This document shows positions 9,510-16,616 of a stretch of 64,000 nt of DNA, in pieces (position 1 is the stretch's first letter; each line of letters begins with the position of its first letter). The notes under the pieces are model-generated. The model was not told the origin of the DNA. It ran no database searches and saw only the letters and a program-made list of their open reading frames with translations. The DNA lies in contig NZ_JBBOOE010000001.1 in the NCBI RefSeq assembly GCF_038002965.1, positions 2,399,001 to 2,463,000 of the forward strand. The letters are read 5' to 3'. The translations under genes and the position numbers were made by a program. This DNA comes from Robertmurraya sp. FSL R5-0851 (GTDB taxonomy: Bacteria > Bacillota > Bacilli > Bacillales > Cytobacillaceae).

Positions 9510-9742
9510 AAAGTCGCTGGAAAGAAATGAATTACAATGAAGAGTTGGATTGTTGGGTCGTGTTTTGGGGAGACAATTCTGGTTATAAGATGAGATGTGG
9601 TGAATGGTTTGATCTACATCTGGGAAGTGGGAAGACTCTTTCCTGCCGCTTGGAATTGGGCAGAGACTGGTATATCCTTACGGGTCGAAATGATGTTAGG
9701 TTCTACCTTAAGAAAAATGAGACGTATCAAGTTGATTTGTAA
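9506..9742 (+). CDS. small protein of the TnsB/TnsC element, probably DUF5348
   Basis: 78 residues starting at an ATG that overlaps the ATPase stop (ATGA). The pattern YKMRCGEWFDL, then CRLELGRDWYI and VRFYLKKNETYQVDL, resembles DUF5348, a small beta-rich family found in Firmicute mobile DNA; the family call is from memory. No catalytic residues are evident. Overlap with the ATPase gene suggests it belongs to the transposition operon. Confidence 0.65.
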   Translation: MKSRWKEMNYNEELDCWVVFWGDNSGYKMRCGEWFDLHLGSGKTLSCRLELGRDWYILTGRNDVRFYLKKNETYQVDL

Positions 9743-9774
9743 ATCATTAGGGAAGCATGTGAACTGCTTCCCTT

Positions 9775-10323
9775 TCATTTTTGGACAGTGAATCCGTCAG
9801 TTTTAGGACAATCAACACCGTCAAGTTCTGGACATTGGAGAACGTCATTAACAGTTTGTTCCTTCATAAGACTTTTCAGTTTGTTCAAATCCTTTTTTAA
9901 GTTCTTCTTATTCATATCGTTTTTTTTCAGTCTTTGCTCGACCTTTTCAAGCTCCCAGAATATTTTTTTATCAGTCGAAACAAAAACTTTATAGTCCGGA
10001 TATATTTTTTCTAAGTCGGATTTTACTGACTTCTCGATACTCTTTAATCGAAATCGATCAAAATTCTCAACTTTAATCGCTGCCAAAAGCTCTTTATCAG
10101 TATTCACAGCTTTTACGTCTGTAATATCTTCCTTGGCAATTATCTTTTCTTTCGCATGATTGGCAACGGATTGATCAATTGGCTTACTTGTATGTACTTG
10201 TGAAATACCAAAAGTACTATTACCTTGAATAAATTCATTTTGATTACCATTACATCCTGATGCGAAACCAATGACCATTATAATAAAAAGTAGGTTTTTC
10301 AATGTGGTTATTTTATCTTTCAA
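9775..10323 (-). CDS. YhcN/YlaJ-like spore lipoprotein, C-terminus replaced by transposon-encoded residues
   Basis: 182 residues from the TTG at 10323 (GGAGGTGA upstream). A signal peptide ends in a lipobox, GFASGC, giving a membrane-anchored lipoprotein; then comes the YhcN/YlaJ-type domain (HAKEKIIAKEDITDVKAVN, VYVSTDK-like strand near residue 115) and a lysine-rich helix. It is the second gene of spoVA2mob-type operons. Native coding ends at the codon CTT of QCPEL. The next 15 residues (DGVDCPKTDGFTVQK) are encoded by the right end of the inserted element. Joined across the insertion, the gene would read CTT then TAG. The tail probably does not disturb the main domain. Confidence 0.85.
   Translation of the reverse strand: MKDKITTLKNLLFIIMVIGFASGCNGNQNEFIQGNSTFGISQVHTSKPIDQSVANHAKEKIIAKEDITDVKAVNTDKELLAAIKVENFDRFRLKSIEKSVKSDLEKIYPDYKVFVSTDKKIFWELEKVEQRLKKNDMNKKNLKKDLNKLKSLMKEQTVNDVLQCPELDGVDCPKTDGFTVQK
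9783..9822 (-). repeat. right end of TnsB/TnsC element
   Basis: Read inward from 9822: GACGGTGTTGATTGTCC, seven bases, then GACGGATTCACTGTCC. It matches the left end at 6608 in GACGGT-n-TTG-nn-TGTCC. This end also supplies the new last codons and stop of the yhcN-like gene. Confidence 0.85.
9823..9827. repeat. target-site duplication AAGTT, right copy
   Basis: Exact copy of the five bases at 6603-6607, directly after the right end of the element. Confidence 0.85.
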
Positions 10324-10362
10324 AAAAATCACCTCCATGTTTTTCCATTATTTGAACAGCTG

Positions 10363-10394
10363 AAAAAAGGTTGGTTAAGAGGCCAACCTTTTTT
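10363..10394 (-). terminator. hairpin between first DUF1657 gene and yhcN-like gene (attenuator or terminator)
   Basis: A perfect 12-bp stem AAAAAAGGTTGG / CCAACCTTTTTT with an 8-base loop lies inside the operon, directly after the DUF1657 stop. The same hairpin follows the second DUF1657 copy (12612-12644). It would end most transcripts after the DUF1657 gene and let a fraction continue. Confidence 0.75.
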
Positions 10395-10405
10395 CGCCTT
10401 ACTAA

Positions 10406-10612
10406 TTACTGTTGTTTGTATTGAGGTTCTTCTTGTTCGATTTGTTGAACACGTGGTTCAATGCTGTCTACAACGGATTGGGTTTGCTTAGCTGCATCTT
10501 GGTAAAGTTGCTTAGCTTGTTGATTATCTGTACCAAGAGCAAATGTTTCAAAACTTGCTTGAGCACTTTTCAATCCTGCTAGAGCTGTTTTAACGTCATT
10601 TATTACTGTCAT
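10406..10612 (-). CDS. DUF1657 protein, first gene of spoVA2mob operon
   Basis: 68 residues: MTVINDVKTALAGLKSAQAS, FETFALGTDNQQAKQLYQDA, and a glutamine-rich tail ending EQEEPQYKQQ. DUF1657 proteins head spoVA2mob operons. ATG after GGAGGAAATTATC. A sigma-G-like promoter lies upstream, so it should be expressed in the forespore. It is nearly identical to the protein at 12654-12860. Its molecular role is unknown. Confidence 0.88.
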   Translation of the reverse strand: MTVINDVKTALAGLKSAQASFETFALGTDNQQAKQLYQDAAKQTQSVVDSIEPRVQQIEQEEPQYKQQ

Positions 10613-10646
10613 GATAATTTCCTCCTTGAATTTTTTTTTACTCTTT

Positions 10647-10675
10647 TATATTGCTTTATGGAGAATTTTTTATTC
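10647..10675 (-). promoter_or_regulatory. sigma-G-like promoter of spoVA2mob operon
   Basis: On the minus strand GAATA (10675-10671) fits the sigma-G -35 consensus GHATR, and CAATATA (10653-10647) fits the -10 CATNHTA at 6 of 7 positions, with a 17-base spacer. It lies 35 bp upstream of the DUF1657 start. Confidence 0.6.
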
Positions 10676-11090
10676 AATGATTTTTGGGAAATTTAAATCT
10701 AAATTATTTTTGACGTATAGCTCCATTTTTTCGATAATAACCCCTTTTCCATATCCCCATCATTTCTTCTATTTCTTGTTGACAGCAATAGCTCTTATAA
10801 CTTTTCATTTTTTCTTTTCTCAACTTCAATTTCTTTTACACCCCTACCTTTATAAAATAAGATGATTGTATTTCCTGAAAGGACTAATATTTTTCCCGTT
10901 TTTCGGATATTATCCCAAAGTTTCAAGTTTTTCCCTCTTAATCATCCTATTTATGGGTATTTAACATTGAAAATGTAATAACAAAGATAAACGCATGCAT
11001 TTGTCGCCGTATTAAGGTTTGTCTAATACATAAAAAGGAACTGTTTTGTTATTAAACATCAAATTTTTCATACATTTTAGAAGGTGAAAA
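10676..11090. other. AT-rich spacer upstream of spoVA2mob promoter
   Basis: About 415 bp, very AT-rich, with no convincing gene. An 84-codon open frame across 10611-10865 is low-complexity hydrophobic, runs through the promoter and is not believed. The stretch separates the operon from the integrase remnant. Confidence 0.4.
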
Positions 11091-11358
11091 AATGACAACA
11101 AAACAAAAAAGGAAAATCCTTTCAACGTTTAAAGTTAAAACCAAAAAAGGACATTGAAGAAATAAAACTTGGGATTAAACTGGGAGACAAAAGGAAACCA
11201 AAAATCCGAGATTGGGCGAAAGAGATGTATAGCTATATTTGATGGGGATTAATACAGAATTACAGGTAGGTGACATTGTCAAATTAAAAGTTGGAGATGT
11301 GAAAGGGAAAAATTACTTTTATATTCTGGAAGGCAAGACAACAAAAAACAGAAACTAA
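11091..11358 (+). pseudogene. tyrosine recombinase (phage-type integrase) N-terminal remnant
   Basis: Broken frames read KLKPKKDIEEIKLGIKLGDK and later GINTELQVGDIVKLKVGDV, which match the start of the catalytic domain of tyrosine recombinases (the GINTGLRVSDILKLKVSDV type). Internal stops and a missing stretch between the two parts, and no catalytic C-terminus, show it is dead. Such integrases serve mobile DNA, so it marks an earlier insertion or cargo module. Confidence 0.6.
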
Positions 11359-11483
11359 ATATTAGTATGCTATCTAATAGAATTGATAAAAAAATTGGAT
11401 ACATAATTGTTTCAAACTAAAAAGAATCAATATCTCTACATAAGAATACAGGGAAAAAGTGTTTATAATACTCATTAGAAGGT

Positions 11484-11701
11484 ATGATAAAGAAGGAATT
11501 GGCAAACTTTGCACCAAAGATTCACTGTAAGCCAGTTTCTTTTTTGGATAGGTTTTTAAAATCGTGTTTTAATCAAATATTAAATTATGGCTCTTATCAC
11601 AAAAGGCAAAGGGATATCATCAAATTAAAGATATATTTTACGCTTCTGTTAGAGATACCGACCATTCACTAAACATTAACACATTTGATATTAGCGACTA
11701 A
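11484..11701 (+). pseudogene. DUF421 C-terminal remnant
   Basis: The final part reads KAKGYHQIKDIFYASVRDTD then HSLNINTFDISD and stop, matching the end of the DUF421 remnant at 2971-3478 (KGYLQIKDFFYAAVRDTDHS). The upstream part is degenerate but still aligns with RKELVPITPKDLH. Opposite orientation to the 2971-3478 copy. Confidence 0.65.
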
Positions 11702-11740
11702 TCTTAAAACGATATCCCCTCTCTATATTAATCCTTTTCT

Positions 11741-11846
11741 AGACTTGATCGGCAAATAGAGAGATTTAACCTGAAAGTCGAGGCGGCTGCACTTGATTCG
11801 GGGTACCTTACAAATCCTATTTGTAAAGGCTTATCTGAGAATTCAT
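11741..11846 (+). pseudogene. IS1182-type transposase fragment
   Basis: A short open piece reads RLDRQIERFNLKVEAAALDS then GYLTNPICKGLSE. This resembles the core segment around the second catalytic aspartate of IS1182-family transposases. Nothing else of the element remains. Confidence 0.5.
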
Positions 11847-12055
11847 AAAGGTAATCATCAAACAAGAACTAGATGATTAACTCCCCTCTATCTATTTCAA
11901 CTGAATTGGTGTCCATTTTTATGATCAAAAATAAAGTCCTCTATAAAGAGCGATAGTGCTTCTACAATTCTCAAACCTTTTTAAATAGCCGTTTAATAAG
12001 CAGTCAATCTCGTATGTTAGTTGTTACCTTATAAAACTACACAGCTAACTCGTTT

Positions 12056-12303
12056 CCTTTGCGTATCCAATGAACTCTTTAATATTGTCAAACCGGGGGT
12101 CATCCCGTTACGACAATAAGTTCGGAATCTTCATGGTGACTGATATTAAATTAAAAACTGTCCAAATTTTCTTTTCTATTGGCAGTAGGATTTATTAACC
12201 AGTAAAGTTATTTGGAGAGACCATATAAACAAGCGTATATCCATCGGGTTCGCTGTTTGCTAATTCACCCCTACCAATCCAACCTTCACCTTTTTGACAC
12301 AAT
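12056..12303 (-). pseudogene. TctC (tripartite tricarboxylate transporter receptor) remnant
   Basis: Minus-strand pieces read KGEGWIGRGELANSEPDGYT and LVYMVSPNNFTG, then out of frame RFDNIKEFIGYAKE. These match the Bug/TctC solute-binding family (GGEGTIG-xx-ELA-xx-PDGYT, later F-x-EFIxYAKE). The gene is broken by stops and truncated at both ends. It has no relation to sporulation and is probably a fragment picked up by rearrangement. Confidence 0.55.
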
Positions 12304-12444
12304 ACACCCAAGAGAATTAAAAATGAAGGCAAAAAAACCACCCACGATGTTGTGAGGGGTCTCATTGTGTTTATATGTGTTTATAAAGTTTGTTGATGTC
12401 AATGAAAAAACGTGTTAAGAATCGAAAAAGAAAGCTTGTATGTA

Positions 12445-12580
12445 CCTGTGAAATACTCAAATCGTTATTATTTTCACCCAACTGATTCTGGCTTTCGTTA
12501 CATCCTGATCCTATTCCGATAACCGTTAATACTAAAAGACCGATCTTTAAATTGTTTTATTTTATATATCATGAATAATC
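12445..12580 (-). pseudogene. second yhcN-like lipoprotein, N-terminal remnant
   Basis: In one minus frame: LKIGLLVLTVIGIGSGCNES, then NNDLSISQVHTS, after which similarity stops. It matches residues about 8-50 of the intact lipoprotein (lipobox, then ISQVHTSKP). It lies directly downstream of the second DUF1657 gene and the shared hairpin, as in the intact operon, so this is the dead head of a second spoVA2mob copy. Confidence 0.7.
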
Positions 12581-12611
12581 ACCTCTGTGTTTCATCCATT
12601 ATTGAGAGAGT

Positions 12612-12644
12612 AAAAAGGTTGGTTTACTCGACCAACCTTTTTTT
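12612..12644 (-). terminator. hairpin after second DUF1657 gene
   Basis: AAAAAGGTTGGT / ACCAACCTTTTTTT with a 7-base loop, the same stem as at 10363-10394 with a different loop. On the minus strand it ends in T residues. Confidence 0.75.
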
Positions 12645-12653
12645 GTCTTTTAA

Positions 12654-12860
12654 TTATTGTTGTTTGTATTGTGGTTCTTCTTGTTCGATTTGTTGAACGC
12701 GTGGTTCAACGCTTTGTAAAACAGATTGGGTTTGTTTAGCAGCATCTTGGTAAAGCTGCTTCGCTTGTTCATTATCTGTACTAAGAGCAAATGTTTCAAA
12801 GCTAGCTTGAGCGCTTTTTAATCCGGCTAAAGCTGTTTTAACGTCATTTATGACTGTCAT
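12654..12860 (-). CDS. DUF1657 protein, second copy
   Basis: 68 residues from the ATG at 12860 (TAGGAGGTG upstream), nearly identical to the product of 10406-10612 (FETFALSTDNEQAKQLYQDA). The downstream operon genes are missing apart from a yhcN-like stub. The gene is intact and has the best sigma-G promoter in the region, so it is probably still made in the forespore. An in-frame GTG 9 bp further upstream overlaps the ribosome site and is not used here. Confidence 0.87.
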   Translation of the reverse strand: MTVINDVKTALAGLKSAQASFETFALSTDNEQAKQLYQDAAKQTQSVLQSVEPRVQQIEQEEPQYKQQ

Positions 12861-12897
12861 GAATAACACCTCCTATTATTTTTTTTGAAACCTTTCT

Positions 12898-12927
12898 TAG
12901 AATGTTTGAAGATAGAAATATTTATTC
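12898..12927 (-). promoter_or_regulatory. sigma-G promoter of second DUF1657 gene
   Basis: GAATA (12927-12923) and CATTCTA (12904-12898) on the minus strand fit the consensus GHATR and CATNHTA at every position, with the expected 18-base spacer. It lies 38 bp from the start codon. Confidence 0.75.
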
Positions 12928-13179
12928 ATACAAAGTTTTTAAAATTCGAATTATATTTTTATTATTTTCGGAAAAAATACTCTTGGCAAAAAAAATCAAG
13001 GAAGAGAGAATAGGGTAAATTTTACGGTTGTACTTTTGTAAAAGCTGATTAAAGTACAATTGTTTTACAATTCGAGGGGGATTTTCCTTTTCGAGAAGCA
13101 AGACTGGTATGCTTATTTAGAAATGGAGTATTGATGCAGTTTGTATTTTTCATAAAATTAAAAAAGAGGTAGACGGAGT

Positions 13180-13355
13180 ATGTATAAGGACTATCCTGAA
13201 ACGATTTATATGGACCAAAACCACGAGCAAGGTGTAAGCAATTTAATAAAAATATAAATCAGTATTTTTCCAATCCTATTATACATAAGGAAATTAATGG
13301 TGATAAAATATATGTTGCCTTGGACCTAGACAGAATCTGGAATAGGATAAATTAA
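13180..13355 (+). pseudogene. small unknown gene, frameshifted; partial copy at 18112
   Basis: Reads MYKDYPETIYMDQNHEQGVSN, then after a frame change near 13245 NKNINQYFSNPIIHKEINGD and KIYVALDLDRIWNRIN. The last 30 residues recur at 18112-18210. I do not recognise the family. The recurrence of the same tail beside two DUF1657 copies suggests it was part of a duplicated spore-related module. Confidence 0.5.
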
Positions 13356-13371
13356 TATTTAGTTTAGCCAC

Positions 13372-13407
13372 AAATACTCCCCACCTGCGTATAGGTGGGG
13401 AGTATTT
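13372..13407. terminator. perfect 15-bp hairpin
   Basis: AAATACTCCCCACCT and AGGTGGGGAGTATTT pair perfectly around a GCGTAT loop. It follows the remnant at 13180-13355. The short T run suggests a terminator on the plus strand; a mobile-element end is another reading. Confidence 0.5.
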
Positions 13408-13522
13408 AATGCTATCTAAAGGTGGGGGTCTTTAAAACTAATCTAAAATACCTGCATATTTTTGACCGCTGTGTGGCAATCTACCCAAGTGATTACAACA
13501 TTGTTAACAAGGAGGAAACATC

Positions 13523-13804
13523 ATGCAACAACCGCAGACGGGTATGGTTAATCAACAAGCACAAGCTTTCATGACGCAGCCGCCTGAAATAATGTCAACA
13601 AAGGATCATCTCTATTTAAACGATATGTTAAGCTGGAATCTACTTGCGATGAAGAAAATGCATTTTTTCGCTCAACAATGTCAAAATCCAGAAGTAAGAG
13701 CAGCACTTGAACAAGCTGGACAAATGCACGACCGACACTATCAACAGCTGCTTCAACAGATGCAACAGTATGTAACTCAACCTTCACAAAATATGAATCA
13801 ATAA
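13523..13804 (+). CDS. CotF-family spore coat protein (short form)
   Basis: 93 residues, glutamine- and methionine-rich N-terminus (MQQPQTGMVNQQAQAFMTQP) and a helical core STKDHLYLNDMLSWNLLAMK then AALEQAGQMHDRHYQQLLQQ, a ferritin-like helical pair as in the CotF/YraG group. A strong site AAGGAGGAAAC precedes the ATG. The next gene, 14 bp on, is a second family member. Probably a structural protein of the spore coat. Confidence 0.75.
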   Translation: MQQPQTGMVNQQAQAFMTQPPEIMSTKDHLYLNDMLSWNLLAMKKMHFFAQQCQNPEVRAALEQAGQMHDRHYQQLLQQMQQYVTQPSQNMNQ

Positions 13805-13817
13805 GGAGGATACGATA

Positions 13818-14165
13818 GTGGAAAATAATAATCCAAACAAAATTAAGAATCCTGAAACACCAGTTCCCAAGACGCCGCAAATGAACGATAGAGATTTTCT
13901 AAACGATGCCTTAACTACGGAAAAATATATATCTTCCTCATATTCGACTGCATTAAAAGAAGCAAGCCATGGGTCGTTGTATCGTACAATTGCGTCTATT
14001 TCCCAAGAAACTGAAGACTGTCACCGGAATCTATATAACTTAATGTTTAAAAACGGATGGTACGCTTTGGAAAAAGAAACTCCACAAACTATTCAACAAT
14101 CGGTTCAACAATTTTCTAACTACATGCAAAGCCAAGATCCATATAGAGGCAATTTAATACAATAA
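13818..14165 (+). CDS. CotF-family spore coat protein
   Basis: 115 residues. The core DRDFLNDALTTEKYISSSYS, TIASISQETEDCHRNLYNLM and KNGWYALEKE is characteristic of CotF. GTG start after AAGGAGGATACGATA, 14 bp behind its neighbour, so co-transcribed. Probably synthesised in the mother cell and placed in the coat; no sigma-K promoter was securely identified. Confidence 0.82.
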   Translation: MENNNPNKIKNPETPVPKTPQMNDRDFLNDALTTEKYISSSYSTALKEASHGSLYRTIASISQETEDCHRNLYNLMFKNGWYALEKETPQTIQQSVQQFSNYMQSQDPYRGNLIQ

Positions 14166-14224
14166 AGAACAAGTGTTCAAGGAGAACAAACTCAGGGTAC
14201 ACACAACAATAATTATGCAAGACA

Positions 14225-14253
14225 AAAGGTTGGTTGGATGTTAACCAACCTTT
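14225..14253 (+). terminator. terminator-like hairpin after CotF genes
   Basis: AAAGGTTGGTT / AACCAACCTTT with a 7-base loop. The stem is the same as in the hairpins behind both DUF1657 genes, suggesting that sequence from a DUF1657/YhcN junction was joined here. Confidence 0.65.
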
Positions 14254-14344
14254 CTCTTCTTTAGAACCTTCCTACAAACGTGTTCAAAGTATTAAATTGC
14301 TCAAATCCTGCCATATAAATACTAAAATAATGGTTGTGTTAAAA

Positions 14345-14539
14345 ATGAATCAAGAAACTAAAATTGCAAATGAGCTTCAGAAAATGTTGACTGAAAATCA
14401 AATCCCTGTTTCCGTCCAGGAAGATATTAATGTGCTCTCTGAAAAATTAGCTAATGGAGATATTACACTTGGTGAATTAGAAAATAAAGATCAGTTTGTA
14501 GAAGAGGTTATTCAGAAAGCAAAAAATAGAATCGGATAA
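14345..14539 (+). CDS. small unknown protein
   Basis: 64 residues from the ATG at 14345: MNQETKIANELQKMLTENQI, then a helical, acidic sequence ending EEVIQKAKNRIG. No family is recognised. The frame is open further upstream but crosses the hairpin at 14225-14253, so a start at 14345 (or the ATG at 14330) is preferred; no good ribosome site is visible for any of them. Lacking a signal peptide or membrane span, it would be cytosolic. Confidence 0.45.
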   Translation: MNQETKIANELQKMLTENQIPVSVQEDINVLSEKLANGDITLGELENKDQFVEEVIQKAKNRIG

Positions 14540-14691
14540 AATAGGGAAACTTTGTAATATTATCTATCATAAGTCTATACATAATTGCTTATTGCTGTAT
14601 TTCATCAAATTTCTTTTTAGACTATCTGAATAAATAAAGAATAAACGGAGAAAATAATTTAGAAATTACAACAATCGAAAGGGCGGTAAAG

Positions 14692-15018
14692 ATGAATCTT
14701 AAGTGGATGAAACTTTTATCAACAGTTTTTCTTTCAATTTTCTTGTTATTAGGGTGTAATAATGGAGATGACGATAATAATCCACCACCTGAGGATGTAA
14801 CTCCAGGGACAGAGGAACCAATTGAAGATCCTAACGACGCAACAGATCCAGATACTATTGATGAAAATAATGTCACCCCTGATACAGAAGAATCAATTGA
14901 AGATACTGAAGACGCAACAGATCCAGATAATATTGATGAAAATAATGACAACACTAATACAGAAGAACCAATTGAAGATCGTAAAGATGTAAATGACGCA
15001 GATAATAAAGATGAATAA
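14692..15018 (+). CDS. acidic repeat lipoprotein
   Basis: 108 residues. The signal peptide LLSTVFLSIFLLLGC ends in a lipobox with Cys22. The rest is almost only D, E, N, T and P, built of three imperfect repeats of about 25 residues around TEEPIEDPNDATDPDTIDEN. It is probably extracellular and disordered; calcium binding is possible but unproven. A clear terminator follows. No known family is recognised. Confidence 0.7.
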   Translation: MNLKWMKLLSTVFLSIFLLLGCNNGDDDNNPPPEDVTPGTEEPIEDPNDATDPDTIDENNVTPDTEESIEDTEDATDPDNIDENNDNTNTEEPIEDRKDVNDADNKDE

Positions 15019-15024
15019 GTTTAT

Positions 15025-15053
15025 ACACCGTTTGTTCTCAAACGGTGTTCTTT
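15025..15053 (+). terminator. terminator of acidic lipoprotein gene
   Basis: ACACCGTTTG / CAAACGGTGT, 4-base loop, followed by TCTTT; 7 bp after the stop codon. Confidence 0.75.
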
Positions 15054-15139
15054 ATGTATCAAGGTTTGAGAATGATAATAAGAAATTTGATTATTATATT
15101 GAAGCATTTTCTAATAATAAAAGTATATAGAGGTGTCTC

Positions 15140-16519
15140 ATGACAAAAATACCAAGGTCCTTATTGGTTACTGTTTCCGTACTTATTCTTTTATCCATAG
15201 GGTTATTATTCTTAGTACAAAATACAAGAAACAAAGAGAATCACGAAAATAAAACAGTTGCTGTCAAAAACAATACCCCTATAACCAATGTCCAAAATGT
15301 TGAAAAAGAAAAAAATGTTCTTCAAATAAACAGCCTTTCCATGGGTCAAACCATCAAGAATCAATTAAGAAATGATCCTTCCGTTTTTCTAATAAAACAC
15401 AATGAAAAAACGGAGAGTCATTATATTAAGAAAGAAGTAAACGTTGCATTCAAGACTCTTCCCTCAACAAAGGAATTAGAAAGGATGGCACAGGAGATCA
15501 ATGGCACGATCATTAAAAAGCAAAATTCTACGATTGTTTTTCGTTCTAATACGCTTTCGACCAAGGAACTTATTGAATATTTTAACAGTCAGGCTATGGT
15601 TGAATTTGCTGAACCCAATTATCTTTATCTGCAAAATCAAATTGGACTTCCTAATGATTTGCTATATAGAGAACAATACCAATGGAACTTATCGGCAATT
15701 CAAGCAGAAGCAGGCTGGGATATCACCAAAGGGGATGAACATATCATTATTGCTGTTATAGACACTGGCGTTGATCTGGACCATCCTGATTTGAGAAGAC
15801 GAATTACAAATGGTTATAATGTACTGTTGAATAATAATTTCCCTGATGATGACAACGGGCATGGCACCCATGTAGCAGGAATCATTGCATCAGAAACAAA
15901 CAACCATGAAGGTGTTGCAGGCATCACTTGGTATAACAAAATTATGCCTATAAAAGCAATGGGTGCCGAAGGGCATGGGACGACCTTTGATATAGCAAAA
16001 GGGATTTTTTGGGCAGTGGATCATGGAGCCGATATCATTAATATGAGTTTAGGCAATTATCAGCATTCTTCCCTTTTAAAAGGGGCAATCGATTATGCAT
16101 ACAGTAAAAATGTTGTCTTGATTGCTGCAGCAGGAAATGAAAATACTATGCAGCCGAGCTTTCCAGCTGCTTTTCCTAATGTTCTCAGTGTCGCTGCCGT
16201 AAGTTACACCGGACAACGTGCCCCTTTCTCAAATTATGGAGATTATATCGATGTTGCAGCTCCCGGAGTTCAAATTCCGAGCACCTATTTTAACCAGCAG
16301 TATGCAGCTTTATCAGGTACTTCTATGGCTTCGCCTCATGTGGCAGGACTTGCTGGCCTCTTGCTTTCAGTAAACCCTAATTTAACGAACCAAGAAGTAA
16401 TAGACATTATTAAGAATTCTACTTATGATTTAGGAATCCCTGGAACTGATCACGAATTTGGTAGTGGCTTAATTAATGTAAAGAATGGATTGGAAGATGC
16501 CCAAAGCAAAAGGCAATAA
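15140..16519 (+). CDS. S8 family serine peptidase (subtilase), membrane-anchored or secreted
   Basis: 459 residues. An N-terminal hydrophobic segment (about 8-26) is followed by a long pro-region (to about 165) with an I9-like part (VNVAFKTLP..., VEFAEPNYLY). The catalytic triad is D208 (AVIDTGVDLDHPDL), H241 (NGHGTHVAGI) and S395 (SGTSMASPHVAGLAG), with oxyanion N333 (AAAGNEN). All key residues are present, so it should be active after pro-peptide removal. The ATG follows AGAGGTG. Subtilases act in germination of some spore formers, but nothing here proves such a role. Confidence 0.9.
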   Translation: MTKIPRSLLVTVSVLILLSIGLLFLVQNTRNKENHENKTVAVKNNTPITNVQNVEKEKNVLQINSLSMGQTIKNQLRNDPSVFLIKHNEKTESHYIKKEVNVAFKTLPSTKELERMAQEINGTIIKKQNSTIVFRSNTLSTKELIEYFNSQAMVEFAEPNYLYLQNQIGLPNDLLYREQYQWNLSAIQAEAGWDITKGDEHIIIAVIDTGVDLDHPDLRRRITNGYNVLLNNNFPDDDNGHGTHVAGIIASETNNHEGVAGITWYNKIMPIKAMGAEGHGTTFDIAKGIFWAVDHGADIINMSLGNYQHSSLLKGAIDYAYSKNVVLIAAAGNENTMQPSFPAAFPNVLSVAAVSYTGQRAPFSNYGDYIDVAAPGVQIPSTYFNQQYAALSGTSMASPHVAGLAGLLLSVNPNLTNQEVIDIIKNSTYDLGIPGTDHEFGSGLINVKNGLEDAQSKRQ

Positions 16520-16616
16520 TCCCTTTTTGAAACCGTTGCTTTTCGTTGTTATAAAACTTCTACATGATGTACATTGTTTGTACATGATAATGGAAAAACT
16601 AAGGAGGGAATTTTAG

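Larger units (their letters stand above)
6608..9822. mobile_element. TnsB/TnsC-type transposon with DUF6431 and DUF5348-like genes (3215 bp)
   Basis: The element is bounded by related inverted 40-bp ends and flanked by the 5-bp duplication AAGTT. It carries, all on the plus strand, a zinc-ribbon protein (DUF6431-like), a DDE transposase of the TnsB/Mu type, an AAA ATPase of the TnsC/ExeA type and a 78-residue protein. A 5-bp duplication is usual for the Tn7/Tn552/Tn5053 branch. All four genes look intact, so it may still be active. It lies antisense to the spoVA2mob operon, within the last codons of the yhcN-like gene. Confidence 0.88.

Noticed and set aside
10611..10865. 84-codon plus-strand protein
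   Set aside because: Low-complexity hydrophobic sequence running across the sigma-G promoter and ribosome site of the opposite gene.
14234..14344. Extended N-terminus of the small gene at 14345
   Set aside because: The upstream codons begin inside a terminator hairpin and have no ribosome site.
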